A stretch of DNA of 64,000 nt from Antedon mediterranea (GCF_964355755.1 NC_092680.1:20313001-20377000); one strand, 5' to 3'; shown: positions 26,601-37,337, numbered from the stretch's first letter. Numbers and translations are program-made. Notes: generated by a model from the sequence alone, not told the origin.

Positions 26601-27006
26601 CTATCTATTACATAAAATGATTAAGAAGAAAGATAACATGAATACATCCTCAAATATATATCTTAAAGTAGAAACTTGTAACGATGTATACCAGCAATAA
26701 TAAAACGGAGTTATCTATAGTTCATCTAATTGGTAAAAAAGCAGTAAGCTAAGGAGTCGCTACCGTAACCGTAAATGATATCATAAAGTAGTGTTTCAAA
26801 CCAAAATATTTGCTCAAGCCTCATAACAAGACGTACATCATGGAATATTATGTGGGTTGACCTATCATGATTATTTAGTCTAACTATATACGGTAGGCCT
26901 ACTTCTATTTAATTTCAAAAAAAAAAAAACTAAAGATGGACTCACCATTTGCACGGAAATATGAAATTACGAACATTAGGCCTAGATAAACAAAACGCAT
27001 CTTCAT
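20626..27006 (-). CDS. WSC-domain adhesion G-protein-coupled receptor (10 exons, 753 aa)
   Basis: Exons, 5' to 3': 27006-26946, 26514-26137, 25640-25453, 24751-24409, 23355-23174, 22799-22650, 22296-22175, 22039-21771, 21580-21511 and 21124-20626. All borders are GT-AG and all phases agree; the sum is 2,262 nt. Exon 1 encodes a signal peptide (MKMRFVYLGLMFVISYF). Exon 2 is a Cys-rich WSC domain (about residues 30-145). Exon 3 is a Ser/Thr/Asn-rich linker. Exons 4-5 form a GAIN-like region with Asn-x-Thr sites. Exon 6 is the GPS, with Cys pairs and the end CSCNRFGHVALLL, whose cleavage position reads Arg-Phe-Gly instead of the usual His-Leu-Ser/Thr. Exons 7-10 encode seven helices, including family hallmarks HYFLLSSVMWMGGEVF (TM3), LSWCLAFFSL (TM6) and FNGLQGIVIFILF (TM7). 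WSC domains are associated with glycan binding, so a cell-surface carbohydrate sensor is a reasonable inference. The ligand and G protein are unknown. Confidence 0.93.
22390..22446 (-). repeat. Duplicated scrap of the TM1 exon start
   Basis: GTGTATGCTCTCGTCAGAT and GGATCCTGTAATGATA repeat the acceptor and first codons of the TM1 exon (22,260-22,307), shifted by about 130 bp within the GPS-TM1 intron. It is probably a small local duplication. The open frame is not kept, so it is not called an exon. Confidence 0.55.
23520..24400. other. Intron of the adhesion-GPCR gene with low-complexity DNA
   Basis: It contains a G-run near 23,526-23,537, a (TTCAAG)n tract at about 23,625-23,640, and a block at about 24,050-24,245 (CTCCTGATGAAGTCTTCCTG...) that resembles a decayed retroelement end. 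No exon fits between the GAIN-like exons here. Confidence 0.35.
24927..25353. mobile_element. Foldback/MITE with 35-bp perfect inverted ends, inside an intron
   Basis: The arms 24,927-24,961 and 25,319-25,353 are exact reverse complements; they begin TACCAAAGAAC and end GTTCTTTGGTA. The interior holds an 86-bp tandem duplication (starts near 25,036 and 25,122, sharing GGAGTAGGGCGCCCGCATC) and an 18-G run at 25,185-25,202. It lies in the intron between the linker and GAIN exons of the adhesion-GPCR gene. Confidence 0.8.
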
Positions 27007-28138
27007 TTTCAGAGCCGAACGGATTGTCTGTATAGCGCGTCGTAAAAAGTTTACTGTTGAATTTAGCAAATACTGTATTGATTGGATCTTACTAAACACA
27101 TTTTCTATTAAGTATACTCAGTCGTTTGTGACGTCAATTATAATGTTACTAATGAGTTCAATCACTTTTAAGCAATAACGTCACAAGCTTATATAAATAA
27201 GTAAGTAACCTGTAACTGTGTTTTATTGTTCATTGTGTCCAGCACAGGATGTAATTGTGAAAACACCACAATGTACACCTCATTCCTGCAGATAACATCA
27301 GTAGACAAGAAGTAATAGAAAAGTGTCATCTCACGATATTTTCAAATTACAGGAAACGTATCACTGATGAATGGTTGCATCAATGATGAATTATTATATC
27401 AACCCACCTCGACATTGTAGTGATATTGATATTGCTGGAAACTTTTATTTTGTGAGTGTACTATATATTTCCGTTGTAAAGTGTAAAATGCATATTATTT
27501 TGAAACCGATTCATTTTAGCTCAGTTTTACAACTGTTGATAATAGTAATTTATTTGCACGCTTTTATCTTGTGAGAGGGTGCTCTTTTTCGACTACATAC
27601 ATTATCAGACAGTGTCCTTTTAAAATTATTCTTATTATTATTGCCAACAAAAACAAACGAAAATGACAAAGGCCACTTTAAGTAAGTTGACAGGAAACTT
27701 AAATGTGAACTGATTCACTACGACAGGGAGCCTTTTACCCAGAACCGTAGTAGTACATGAAGATAACAAACATATAAGTAATTAATTAAAATATATATAA
27801 ATAAAAGAAATATATCATAATAAAATGTCAACAATATCAAAGATGAATTTAGTAAAGCACAAAAATTGACGTAAAACTAATAGAACGATGGATAATTAGG
27901 AGGTTTACTCAGAGCAAACAAATAATTTTACGTTTAAAAGGTTGGGAAGTTATCTAGCCTTATAAGAGAAAATGTTTTAACTTCTTCATAAACTTTTTCT
28001 CATGCACAGTCGAAGAAAAATATGATCAATGCAGGCAGTTAGTCCCTGCTTTATAAACAAAATCGGCATTACTTTACTACAAAGTAAAATAAGACAATCA
28101 AAAAACATAAATAATGGTTTATTAATAATTTACCTGTA

Positions 28139-28411
28139 TTTTCTACAACAAACAGTGGTGGATAATTGCAATCGTAAACAACACATCCTTTGCTTTCACA
28201 CAAACATCTTTTGTGGCCTTTGCTCAGTTTACAAAGAAATATACATAAGTTCATGTCACTGGGTAATTTCAAACAACTACGAGTATAGCAAAATCCTGGA
28301 TTGTTACTTAATATCGATGAGCTAAGAATCGTATCATTTTGGCCGTAGACAAATGGCATCAATGGAAGAAAAGCCAGCAAAAATACTGTATCTGACAGTC
28401 TAACAACTGAG
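28139..28411 (-). CDS. Putative first exon: signal peptide plus short Cys-rich segment
   Basis: An ATG at 28,411 opens a frame with a good signal peptide (MFSVVRLSDTVFLLAFLPL, ending near FVYG). A segment with about nine Cys follows (CYTRSC, CIFLC, CLC, GC, DC spacing). It ends in ENTG at a GTAAAT donor, phase 1. The phase matches the acceptor of the WSC exon at 26,514, so it could be an alternative 5' exon of the adhesion GPCR. It could equally belong to a separate small secreted-protein gene whose second exon is not found. The Cys pattern fits no family I can name with confidence. Confidence 0.5.
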
Positions 28412-28994
28412 AACATACTATAGCAAACTTTAATAGAATATTGCAATGAAAGAAATGGCGACAGAATGAAGTCAACAAAGACTAGTGTAAGATCCCACTT
28501 TGTATAATGAGTTGATGACAGTTGATTAGCTATATTATAATTCCAACAACCTTAAAAATCTACTGATAGCATCCGGGCTTTAGACATTAACCTATGATTT
28601 AAAGAAATCGATATTCTTGATAAGCAGACATGAAAACAAACCGTTGTACCAACAATAACAAGCAAAGGAAGTTAGTTTAATATCTTCTCAATCGAACTTC
28701 CACTAGTAAAATAAACAACATTCACTAAAAATGTTATGAAAAAATAAATTGATATGCACGTTTTTTTAAAACATATTCCTACTAATAAAAACGTTTTGAG
28801 CGATTTAGCGTTTAAGATGATGGTTTTGATTACCAAAAATGTGTTCTATAACAAAAATTGTGTTCTATAACCAAAGATTAAAAGTTTTACAAATATTCTT
28901 ACATCAAGACTATGTATTTACATCTTTTTGATAGTGAAGCATCTCATTCCGAACACAAAAGGAAACAGAAACGTAGGCCGCAAAGTTGATCAAA

Positions 28995-29143
28995 ACTTAC
29001 CTGTATCTTCTGTTGGAACTTTGCAATTTTGAGAAAGAAAATTTTCAATTGAAAATCGGCAAAGATCAGGGTTTGGCGGTGACGTAGCCGAAGCAAGCAA
29101 TATGCACGATACAACTAATACAAATAATTGTAAATATATACAG
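28995..29143 (-). CDS. Putative first exon: signal peptide with two Cys
   Basis: A minus-strand ATG (AAGAATGTCCTG context, about 29,143) encodes MSCIYLQLFVLVVSCILLAS, a clear signal peptide. PNPDLCRFSIENF and QNCKVPTEDTG follow and end at a GTAAGT donor in phase 1, the same style of ending (TG, phase 1) as the exon at 28,139-28,411. It is either another alternative 5' exon for the WSC receptor or the start of an unidentified secreted protein. The borders are accurate to a few bases only. Confidence 0.45.
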
Positions 29144-29397
29144 GACATTCTTGAAATTTAAAACTCGAACCACCTAAAAAGTAAAAAGTCACTCACAACT
29201 TTATTTAAGGTAATGATATAATATTTTTAACTCTGTATTAATATTCTGTTATTGAATACGCCTATTACCCTATTTCCGTTTGAAACAGTCATCTAATAGT
29301 GTTATATACCATCCGCTCACAAAACTAATGGTAATAACAGAAAAAATGGGATTATTGGCATTATGCACTTTTTAGTCAAAAAATAGACATTCCAGGA

Positions 29398-29505
29398 AAC
29401 ATAAATCTGTGTCCTTATACCACATTTTATGTGTCCATATATGGTGTCATATCACTACCATGTTTGGGTACATCACAATTTTCTTGTCAAACTAGTTTGA
29501 TAGAC
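29398..29505. mobile_element. Partial MITE of the TCTACACTATCAAACT family
   Basis: It contains TGTCCATATATGGTGTCATA, ATCACTACCATGTTTGGGTA and CAAACTAGTTTGATAG, words shared with the fuller copies at 45,549-45,703 and 54,639-54,790. It lies upstream of the first class A GPCR. Confidence 0.55.
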
Positions 29506-30076
29506 CTTAATAATCAGAACATTTACACCTATTTTATTGGACTAAGCCAACATACGAGCCACTTGGAGTGTGCAAACATTGTTTAAAATGAACAAGTACT
29601 GCAACTCGCTAATACGAGTCATGGTAACCACATAATTTGCATATTATTCAGGTGGGAAGTGTTTCTGCATGTTCATGAGCATGGCTATAGAAAATGGCTA
29701 CATAGCACTTTAATATTTCAACTATTGTATGTGTATAAGCTTTTCAACATTTAATGAAATATTTTACTAAATTTTGAATTTACTTCATACCATCCTAGCC
29801 TAGAAACACTTGACATACCAAACAATAGTCGCTTCTACATAGTTACCAAGTATATATATTGCACGATAATTACTAAGTGTCATGTTCGATCCATGGAACG
29901 CTAATTATTCACGTGATAATCGAATTCATTTAAAACAATTAGTAGTGTGATCTATAGATATAGTGCCGCATTTATCCTACTATGAGATTCATATTCGGTA
30001 TGTCGATGAAGATGGAAACAAATTGGGTTCACATTTATTTGTTAATAAGTTCAATCGTATTATCGTAGAATTTAAA

Positions 30077-31120
30077 ATGGTTGCAATGATCGATTGTGTG
30101 GACAGCCATTGTTATTACCCTGCTTACGACGATACCGAAGGCATATTTAATATTTCGTTGACAATGCAAAATACAACGAATGGTGGATCTAGAAACGAAG
30201 AAGTTGCAATTTTTCTATCGGTTATGATGGCTATTCTTATAGTGACGACGATAACGGGAAATACTCTAATACTTTCATTGACGTACCTTACCGAGGAACT
30301 ACGAACAAATACGGCGGTATTCGTCGTAAACCTCGCCGTAGCTGACGTGTTAGTTGGTACTCTATTAATGCCAGTGGAACTGACTAGCTGCATTGCTAAC
30401 AAATGGGTGTTTGGTTCAGGTTTCTGTAGTTTCAATGGTGTTGTGAACTCTGCCTTCTGTATAGCTAGTATGCTTACACTTTGCAGTATATCACTTGATA
30501 GGTATTACGCCATATGTCATCCTCTTCGGTATAGAAACCAGATTCTAACGCCGAAACACATGGTTATCATGGTGGTATGGATTTGGACGCACTCACTGCT
30601 TCTAGGGGTATTGGCACTAACAAATTGGTCATATTACGAGTATTTTCCAAGTGAATATCTCTGTACAGTAGCATGGTCTTACAGCCCTTCCTACACCCTA
30701 TTCACTTTACTTTCAAGTTTCTTTTCCGCTGGCGTAGTAATGTGTTTCTGTTACTATCATATACTACTTGTTGCGCGTGGTCACCGAAAGCGAGTTGCAG
30801 TTCAACGTAATGTTGGACAAAGACGTACCGTAAAAACGCAAGAGTTACGCACGGCTGCTGTTCTGTTATTGGTGATTGGAACCTATCTGTTTTGTTGGAC
30901 TCCGCACATTACAGGTATTCTGTGTATTACTTTCACTGACTGTAAGTTGCCAGATTGGTTCTTTACAATGTCCACATGGCTGGCAATGGGTAACTCGTCG
31001 TTAAATCCATTAATATATGGTGTACTGGACAGAAGATACAGACGTGCTCTTTTAAAATTATACTGCAACCGAATAATGGCAAGAAAGAACGAGTCTACAG
31101 TAGAAGTAATAGATTCATAA
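30077..31120 (+). CDS. Class A (rhodopsin-like) GPCR, single exon, 347 aa
   Basis: The first in-frame ATG is at 30,077. The frame stays open further upstream but has no ATG, and this start gives a length close to the 338-aa paralogue at 33,232. The short N-terminus has Asn-glycosylation sites (NISL, NTTN). Seven hydrophobic segments follow, with class A hallmarks: a GN motif in TM1, NLAVADVLVG in TM2, Cys before TM3, SLDRYYAICHP (DRY) after TM3, FCWTPH in TM6 and NSSLNPLIYG (NPxxY) in TM7, then a short basic tail. It resembles amine-like/orphan receptors in general layout, but the amine-binding Asp in TM3 is not evident and the ligand cannot be named. It is intronless in its coding part and probably arose by tandem duplication with its neighbour. 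Confidence 0.95.
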   Translation: MVAMIDCVDSHCYYPAYDDTEGIFNISLTMQNTTNGGSRNEEVAIFLSVMMAILIVTTITGNTLILSLTYLTEELRTNTAVFVVNLAVADVLVGTLLMPVELTSCIANKWVFGSGFCSFNGVVNSAFCIASMLTLCSISLDRYYAICHPLRYRNQILTPKHMVIMVVWIWTHSLLLGVLALTNWSYYEYFPSEYLCTVAWSYSPSYTLFTLLSSFFSAGVVMCFCYYHILLVARGHRKRVAVQRNVGQRRTVKTQELRTAAVLLLVIGTYLFCWTPHITGILCITFTDCKLPDWFFTMSTWLAMGNSSLNPLIYGVLDRRYRRALLKLYCNRIMARKNESTVEVIDS

Positions 31121-31312
31121 TTTCATAATTTATATGCAGAACTTTCCAAATGGATTGGGAGATGATCTCGTCTAATTGCAGAACAGAACAATATAACAAC
31201 ATAATTGAATTTTATATGAATTTATTATTATTAGTGTACAGTAAAGTAATGTACTGAATGTTATTTTATATTCAATTCAATTCAACTTTATTTCAGACAA
31301 TTGTAAATACAT

Positions 31313-31620
31313 TAAGCAACGTTGGGCCTGGTTAGAGCTTGGATGGGAGACCATCTGGGAATATCGGGTGCTGTATACGGAGCTGGGGTCCCGTTAGGCA
31401 TTTGAAATCAGCACTGCTGACTCTTATGGCAGCCCCTGCATCTAGTATCTGCCTCAGACCTCTGGTCAAGGTGGGCACTGGACGAGAGAAGCCCTTGATC
31501 AATGTCAGGACCAATCAAGGTGCTTTAAACTCTCCTGGCTTTGTTTGTATCAAACCTGTTAGTGGCGGTAATTATCGCTGTTGCTTTCGATTGAATAAAA
31601 TAAAATAAATAAAAATAAAA
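31313..31620 (+). mobile_element. 5S-rRNA-derived SINE (SINE3-like), 5' truncated
   Basis: The stretch 31,313-31,376 matches the 3' half of eukaryotic 5S rRNA: GGGCCTGGTTAG, CTTGGATGGGAGACC, CTGGGAATA and CGGGTGCTGTA. It includes the internal control box C. A non-5S body of about 200 bp and an A-rich (AAATA)n tail follow. A functional 5S gene is ruled out by the missing 5' half. Confidence 0.85.
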
Positions 31621-33231
31621 TTACAAAAAAAAAGATGAATGAGAGAGGACTAAAACTTTTATCTTTTGGTATATCATAATGATATTATTATATTATTATT
31701 ATAGTGATACTTTATAATGCATTTATGTTAATAGCCTTAAAACAATGTATACCTTTATTTGAGAAAGTTTATTATCTTCAGTTTCATAGAGACAAAAATG
31801 ATCTACATTATGTCATATGCCTATCATGCCTAAATTTACAAAGAGACCCAGGTTCCTGTATTTTAAATGCTGTAACATAGCCCATGATAGCTTACTATTA
31901 CTGTCATTAATCATATATTAATAAGCGTTTGAAGAATATGTAAATTAATAATGTAAAATACTTTTATATCAAATGAACATAGCTAGTATGCTTACCCTTT
32001 GCTGTATATCACTTGATAGGTACTACGCCATAATATACTTTTATATGAAATAGCACAATAATTAATAATTTATTACGCAATATGTGTAAATAATGGAAGT
32101 GAAAAGGATTGGACGATTGTCTACAAAAGAGAAAAATAATGCCACGATAATATTTTCATTGGCATCCAAATCCGAATTTTATGTTGATAATAGACCTGAA
32201 AATAAAAACAACAATACCTATGGATTGAAAACAACATTATATTACGCAGAAACAGTCAATGGGTCTATTGAGAGAGGCAGCGCATTTGGCGAGCGAGCTT
32301 GGTTGGTTTGTAGAAACGCGGAGGTAACTCATCTTCCAGAAATCGTAGCGAAACAGCGTTTAATATTTTATTTAACCAGGACCTTCTTGGTCAAGTAATA
32401 AGCAGATAATAATTCATAATAGTGTATGTATTTGTAGGAATTGATTTAATAAATGTGTATTTGATGTGACTTTGCACTTTCTATGTATCAATTTAGTTTT
32501 ACGTCTTAAAAAAAACACAAAAAAAAAAAGCAAGGGAAAAAAGTGGCTGCTCAATATCATTGTAAAATCTCTTAATAAAATATTCATAAACTAAAAATAG
32601 TATATTTAAATGATGACATTTTGATACAAACCTAACTTTATTTTGCAGTCACCTTCTTAGAATTCCTCATTCTGGCAAGAGTGCAGGTGTTTATGATAAA
32701 TGAAAGACTAATGAACGAACAAACCAGTATTTAAGTGTTGCTATCACTCTACTTCTCTTATTATAACAAATATAATTCTTATTAATTGTAGAAGAGCACT
32801 TAATACAAACGATTAAAACAAAAACCAAGTACTTTACTAATTGGTATTTCCACATTGACATGTGTGCTCTAGATATACGCACACCAATGTATCTCGAAAA
32901 CGCTAAATATTTAGAAAATTGAAACATAGTTACTAAGTATTAAGTAGGTATTTATTCAATACTATACTTAATAACATAATTAATAATACGTCTAAAAGAA
33001 TTATGTTTTTAATAGTTCATCCATTGAACGATGACGTACCACAGTGTTTAATGCTGTCTCAGCAGGTATAATAACCACGATCATACGATAGTCTTTTTCT
33101 ACTATAAAACAACAAATCCGACATTTTATTATTTATACAAGCAGGACATTTCTACCTACGTACGGATATTTAGAAATGTTGATTATATTTTAGAAGTTCC
33201 TAAATTAGGAGTGGGGATCGTCATCAATGCT
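31621..33231. other. Spacer between the two class A GPCR paralogues
   Basis: Apart from the receptor fragment at 31,979-32,032, no gene is supported. A 101-codon open frame at 32,093-32,398 (MEVKRIGRLSTKEK...) shows no recognised domain and no support from context. Confidence 0.35.
31979..32032 (+). pseudogene. Fossil fragment of the class A GPCR (TM3-DRY segment)
   Basis: The bases encode IASMLTLCCISLDRYYAI, matching IASMLTLCSISLDRYYAI of the receptor at 30,077 with few base changes. Neither side continues the similarity. It lies between the two intact paralogues and is probably the remnant of a third copy or of gene-conversion debris. Confidence 0.8.
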
Positions 33232-34248
33232 ATGACTGAACTTAGTCAATCGTTTGATTTTCAAGGAACTAACGGTACATCATGTACTGAAGAAAGTCTG
33301 ATACGAAACGAAGGAGTCACCATATTTTTATCAATGTTTATGTTTATAATTATGATAGTGACTATTGTTGGAAACACACTGCTTTTCATATTGACTTATT
33401 ACACCGAATCTTTACGAACGATTTCGTCTGTTTTTATCTTAAACTTGGCACTCATTGATGTCCTGATTGGTGTTGTGTTGTTACCATTTTTACTAGCTAG
33501 TTGCATTGCTGATGGACTGCTGTTTGGTGATGCATTCTGCACTTTTAACGGTATTGTGAATTCTATATTCTGTATGACAAGCATGTTGTCACTTCCTCTT
33601 ATATCTATTGACAGATATTATGCCATTTGTCGGCCTTTCCAATACAGAAGACATATCACTACCACAAGCACGGTTATCATGTTGTCGTGGACATGGGTTC
33701 AATCAATTGTTATAGCCTTGCTTCCTCTATCAGGCTTAACATATTATAAATACTATCCTAACGAATATCTGTGCACTGTGGCGTGGGTCATATGTCCAGC
33801 ATATTCTTTATTCATGTTATGCTCGTGTTTTGTTCCAGCAATCGCTATAATGTGCGTCTGCTATTATAATATACTGACAGTTGCGCGACGTCAAAGCCGA
33901 CGTGTACAAGCGCAGGAGCGTATTTTCGCACATCGCCAAACGATCAAAAAGCGTGAGATAAGAGCAGCAGCTACGCTTCTACTTGTAATCGGTACGTTTT
34001 TATCGTGCTGGGCACCACACATAGTTGGAGTACTATTCTGTCAAACATTTGGTGAATGTCTTTGGGCTGACTGGTTCTTCACAATGTCCACATGGTTAGC
34101 GTTCACTAACTCCGCATTAAATCCGTTGATATATGGTGTGCTGGATCGTAGATATCGTAATGCTTTTAGTAGAGTGCTAGCTAAGTACATCAAACCAAAA
34201 CAAGAGAGAAATCCAACGTACAGTATGAGCACTTCTTGGGGACAATAA
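33232..34248 (+). CDS. Class A (rhodopsin-like) GPCR, single exon, 338 aa, paralogue
   Basis: The start is taken at the first ATG (33,232, MTELSQSFDF). The protein aligns throughout with the receptor at 30,077: NETV-type TM1 with GNTLLF, NLALIDVLIG in TM2, FCTFNGIVNSIFCMTS before SIDRYYAICRP, TVAWVICPAYSLF in TM5, SCWAPH in TM6 and NSALNPLIYGVLDRRYRNA in TM7 and helix 8. The N-terminus carries an NGTS glycosylation site. The tail is short and ends SMSTSWGQ. It has the same orientation as its paralogue, about 2.1 kb downstream, which indicates tandem duplication. The ligand is unknown. A MITE sits just after the stop codon and may form part of the 3' UTR. Confidence 0.95.
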   Translation: MTELSQSFDFQGTNGTSCTEESLIRNEGVTIFLSMFMFIIMIVTIVGNTLLFILTYYTESLRTISSVFILNLALIDVLIGVVLLPFLLASCIADGLLFGDAFCTFNGIVNSIFCMTSMLSLPLISIDRYYAICRPFQYRRHITTTSTVIMLSWTWVQSIVIALLPLSGLTYYKYYPNEYLCTVAWVICPAYSLFMLCSCFVPAIAIMCVCYYNILTVARRQSRRVQAQERIFAHRQTIKKREIRAAATLLLVIGTFLSCWAPHIVGVLFCQTFGECLWADWFFTMSTWLAFTNSALNPLIYGVLDRRYRNAFSRVLAKYIKPKQERNPTYSMSTSWGQ

Positions 34249-34308
34249 ACATTATATTTGAACCGAATGTAGTTGTAGTGTAAAGTAAATTATTAGGCTG
34301 TTTGTATA

Positions 34309-34514
34309 GCTCGGTTCCCACTAGCGACGCAACGTAACGCAATCTACGCAACGTAAGCAAATGCCCTTCTAATAATTGTGTTTGCCCCCGCCTGCGTGAA
34401 ATCAAACCTACGATGTTTGGAGCACTATTGCGTCGTCGGTTCCCACTTGTGATTACGCAATACAGAACTTTGCGTCGATACGTCGCTGCGTTGCGTTCTA
34501 GTGGGAACCACGCT
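34309..34514. mobile_element. MITE with inverted GGTTCCCACTAG ends
   Basis: The left end GGTTCCCACTAGCGACGCAA and the right end TTGCGTTCTAGTGGGAACC are near-perfect inverted repeats about 200 bp apart. An extra GGTTCCCACTTG head lies inside. It belongs to the same family as 4,562-4,695 and others. Confidence 0.75.
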
Positions 34515-34934
34515 TTACTGAGTGTGTATGGTTAACATTCTAAATTGCATGCACCTTTGCAAATATAATTTATAAACTCAGCAGAACGAAGCTCAACTTC
34601 TTATGCTACTGGAGGTTTGCATCACAATACATTTTTACATCTGTCCTGTTATTATTATTATTAAGATTCGTTTAGTTAAAAAATCGACGCATTCATAACG
34701 ATTTTAAAATGTTGTCATTAAAAAGTAATATTTAAACTGATGTTGAAATAAAACTAGGGTGGAGGAATACAACTTACTTGCAGCTTACGATACCAATACC
34801 CGCTTGTTATCTTTCTTATTATTTCTTATTTCAGCGTTTGGGTTTAGACATACGTTTTCCACGTACTAAAATCATAATCGGTAGGCCTATGTTTCTGAGT
34901 AAAATCTCGCGCATGCGGCGCGCTCTCGTCTACT

Positions 34935-35070
34935 AAAAGCTCTGTTTACACCATCAACTTTTATGTGATGTACCCATATATAGAAATATATATATATAGG
35001 CCTATACCATATTTAAGCATATCACTACCATATTTGGTCACATCACACTTTTTTTTTGTTAAACAGAGCT
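34935..35070. mobile_element. MITE of the AAGCTCTGT-TTACAC family
   Basis: It starts AAAAGCTCTGTTTACACCATC and ends AAACAGAGCT. The interior has GTGATGTACCCATATATAG, ATATCACTACCATATTTGG and TCACATCACAC. The family is also seen at 45,549, 48,351 and 54,639. Confidence 0.7.
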
Positions 35071-36703
35071 CAACACATTGGTTAGCTTATGAGCAGAAAG
35101 GTCATATTTCATTTTGACCTATCTGATATAAACAGAATTGTAAAAATACGTCGATTATCCTAATGTTAAAAACCCCGATACTTTTTAGATGCAAAATTGA
35201 ATTGAATGACGCCCTCACTGAATCACTGTGACGTCACTGACTTAACTGATTAGTTATGAACGAGTGAAAGATATTAATTAAATCCAAAGGCAATGTCTGA
35301 ATCAAGAATTGCTCTACGGTGATCATCTTAGCCGATTGAATATACATCCGGCTAACCGACTCAAAAGCTAAGGATAATATACTTCTGAAAGAATTATTGA
35401 TATTATACGGTAAAATGGATTTTTATGCGTGGTAACGATGCCTATATTATGAAATTGCGAGATACAGATTGATAAAAGGTATGTAGGCTTATTATGCAAA
35501 ATACGCTAATATTGGAGTGCTCATTATTTTTTCTTGTGAATGCATTAGGCAGCCATGTCAGTCGCATCCCTATTCAGTTGGATGAAACACGATTTACATT
35601 GTTGGCGTTGAGATTTCTTTATGATAGAAATAATAAATAGAATATCATGAATATTCATTAAAAAATATACAATAATTATATATTATAATTAAATTATAAA
35701 GAACTGACCGGTCGTGGGCGACCCATTTTTTTTGTACATAATTTTTGTTGAATGTTGTCTGGCAAATGCATTTAAATAGTTACCAAACTGACAAGCACTC
35801 GCTTCTTTTCACTATTGCTTGTTATAAATCAATATATTTTGCACACAAATTGGAAATTACAGAAAAAATATCGAAAAGATAAACGACGAAACACTGTGCA
35901 ACATTTTTAATTTAATCAGACAAAACAACAAGCCAGATAGAAATGCTTACAAAATATGTTATACGTATAAACATTGAGAACAATAAAAAAGAAGTTTTAT
36001 TTCAACACAATTAAATCCATTTTTTAAGCATTGATACGGAAAAAAGGAGTAGATATATTACATTTAGAATTACGAGCACGACATTCACGAGTACGACATC
36101 CACGAGTACGACATCCACGAGTACGATTAAGCCACTCTGAATATAAAAAAACATAGGCCTACAATAATATAAATATAGGCCTCCTGAAAATTCATATACT
36201 ACGGTAATCTACGTAGTTTGTATATAATTGTATACGGTAAAAATCAAAGTTATTAAATTATTATTTTAATTGAATATGCACGATTAATAGCTTAAGGTCA
36301 TCTTTAATTAATTACATTTTTAAACAAAACGTACAGATTGACCGCGGGATACAATTTCTTTTCAATTTCTGTAATGAATTTTTATTTAGTCTGGTCGATG
36401 AAAGGCCAATACAAAAGATGTCTTGGAGGCGTGTACAAAACATTTGTATTGATAGTGATAGTCTCGAAAGCAAACCAAACGCATTTACAAAAACACATGT
36501 TAATGTCGACTGTAATTATTTCTTTTTGATCTGCGTCGCTGATGTATTATCCTAATCTTCAATAAGTAGGCCTAGGCATAATAATATCAGACGCAATTAG
36601 GCCTACAAATATAACTCATAATTATTATGTAAATTGTGAGAATCTATAATATGGCCTGGACCTTAAGCTCTATCTATCTATCTAATTCTTAAGTCATCTT
36701 TTC
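35071..36703. other. No gene seen
   Basis: AT-rich sequence with several TAGGCCTA words. A short minisatellite of (CACGAGTACGACATC)n lies at about 36,064-36,126. No coding exon is supported. Confidence 0.4.
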
Positions 36704-37330
36704 TTAAGCTCTATCTACACTATCAAACTAGCTTGACAAAAAAAAGTGTGATGTGCCAAAATATTCTATTCTATACAGGTTTTTATATGTCGCCCAACAA
36801 AGAACAGAGCGCCTTAACAATACTAAGTAATTATTTTAAAAGAAAAGTTTTAAGTTGACGTTTAAATAGAGGTGCCGAATTCGCTCCTCTCAAATCGACA
36901 GGTAGCGCGTTCCAGATCCGCGGAATAATAATAATAACAACTTTATTTAAAAACGGATGCAACACTTGGATCACCAGATTGGTGTTTTCACAAGGCCGTT
37001 ACTTACTACAAAACTATTTACAAAGTTATCATTCACAGTACATAATGATTAAAAAAACTATATAAAAATGATTTCATGAAAAACATAGAGTTTCAATTAT
37101 ATCTTATCTTTGGTCATTTATTTATTTTTTTTAATATATGTATAAATTAGGAGCTGTAATTGCATTTGAGTTTATAGCATTTAAACTATTCCATAGCTTT
37201 GCGCCAGAATACGAGAAACTTTTTTTTTGTACTCAGTGTTTGCCTTATGTAAACTTAGAATATCTTTTGATCATAAACTTTGATAGTGTAGACAAAGCTT
37301 AACAAATAATCAAAATGCTTACTGAAACTA
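36704..37330. mobile_element. Nest of repeat fragments
   Basis: A partial MITE (AAGCTCTATCTACACTATCA) lies at 36,709-36,770. A retroelement-like block follows at about 36,840-37,030, with GGTAGCGCGTTCCAGATC and an ATAATAATAATAA tract. Another MITE end (AAACTTTGATAGTGTAGACA) lies at about 37,274-37,305. Individual borders are uncertain. Confidence 0.45.
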
Positions 37331-37337
37331 TGTCATC

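Noticed and set aside
29963-30076. N-terminal extension of the first class A GPCR
   Set aside because: The upstream in-frame stretch has no ATG and only a GTG at its edge. Eukaryotic start and comparison with the paralogue favour 30,077.
31313-31376. 5S rRNA gene
   Set aside because: Only the 3' half is present and it is fused to an A-tailed body, so it is a SINE head.
32093-32398. 101-codon plus-strand frame
   Set aside because: No similarity to known families seen and no context. Lies in repeat-rich spacer.
33211-33231. Seven-codon upstream extension of the second class A GPCR
   Set aside because: Begins with GTG; the ATG at 33,232 is preferred.
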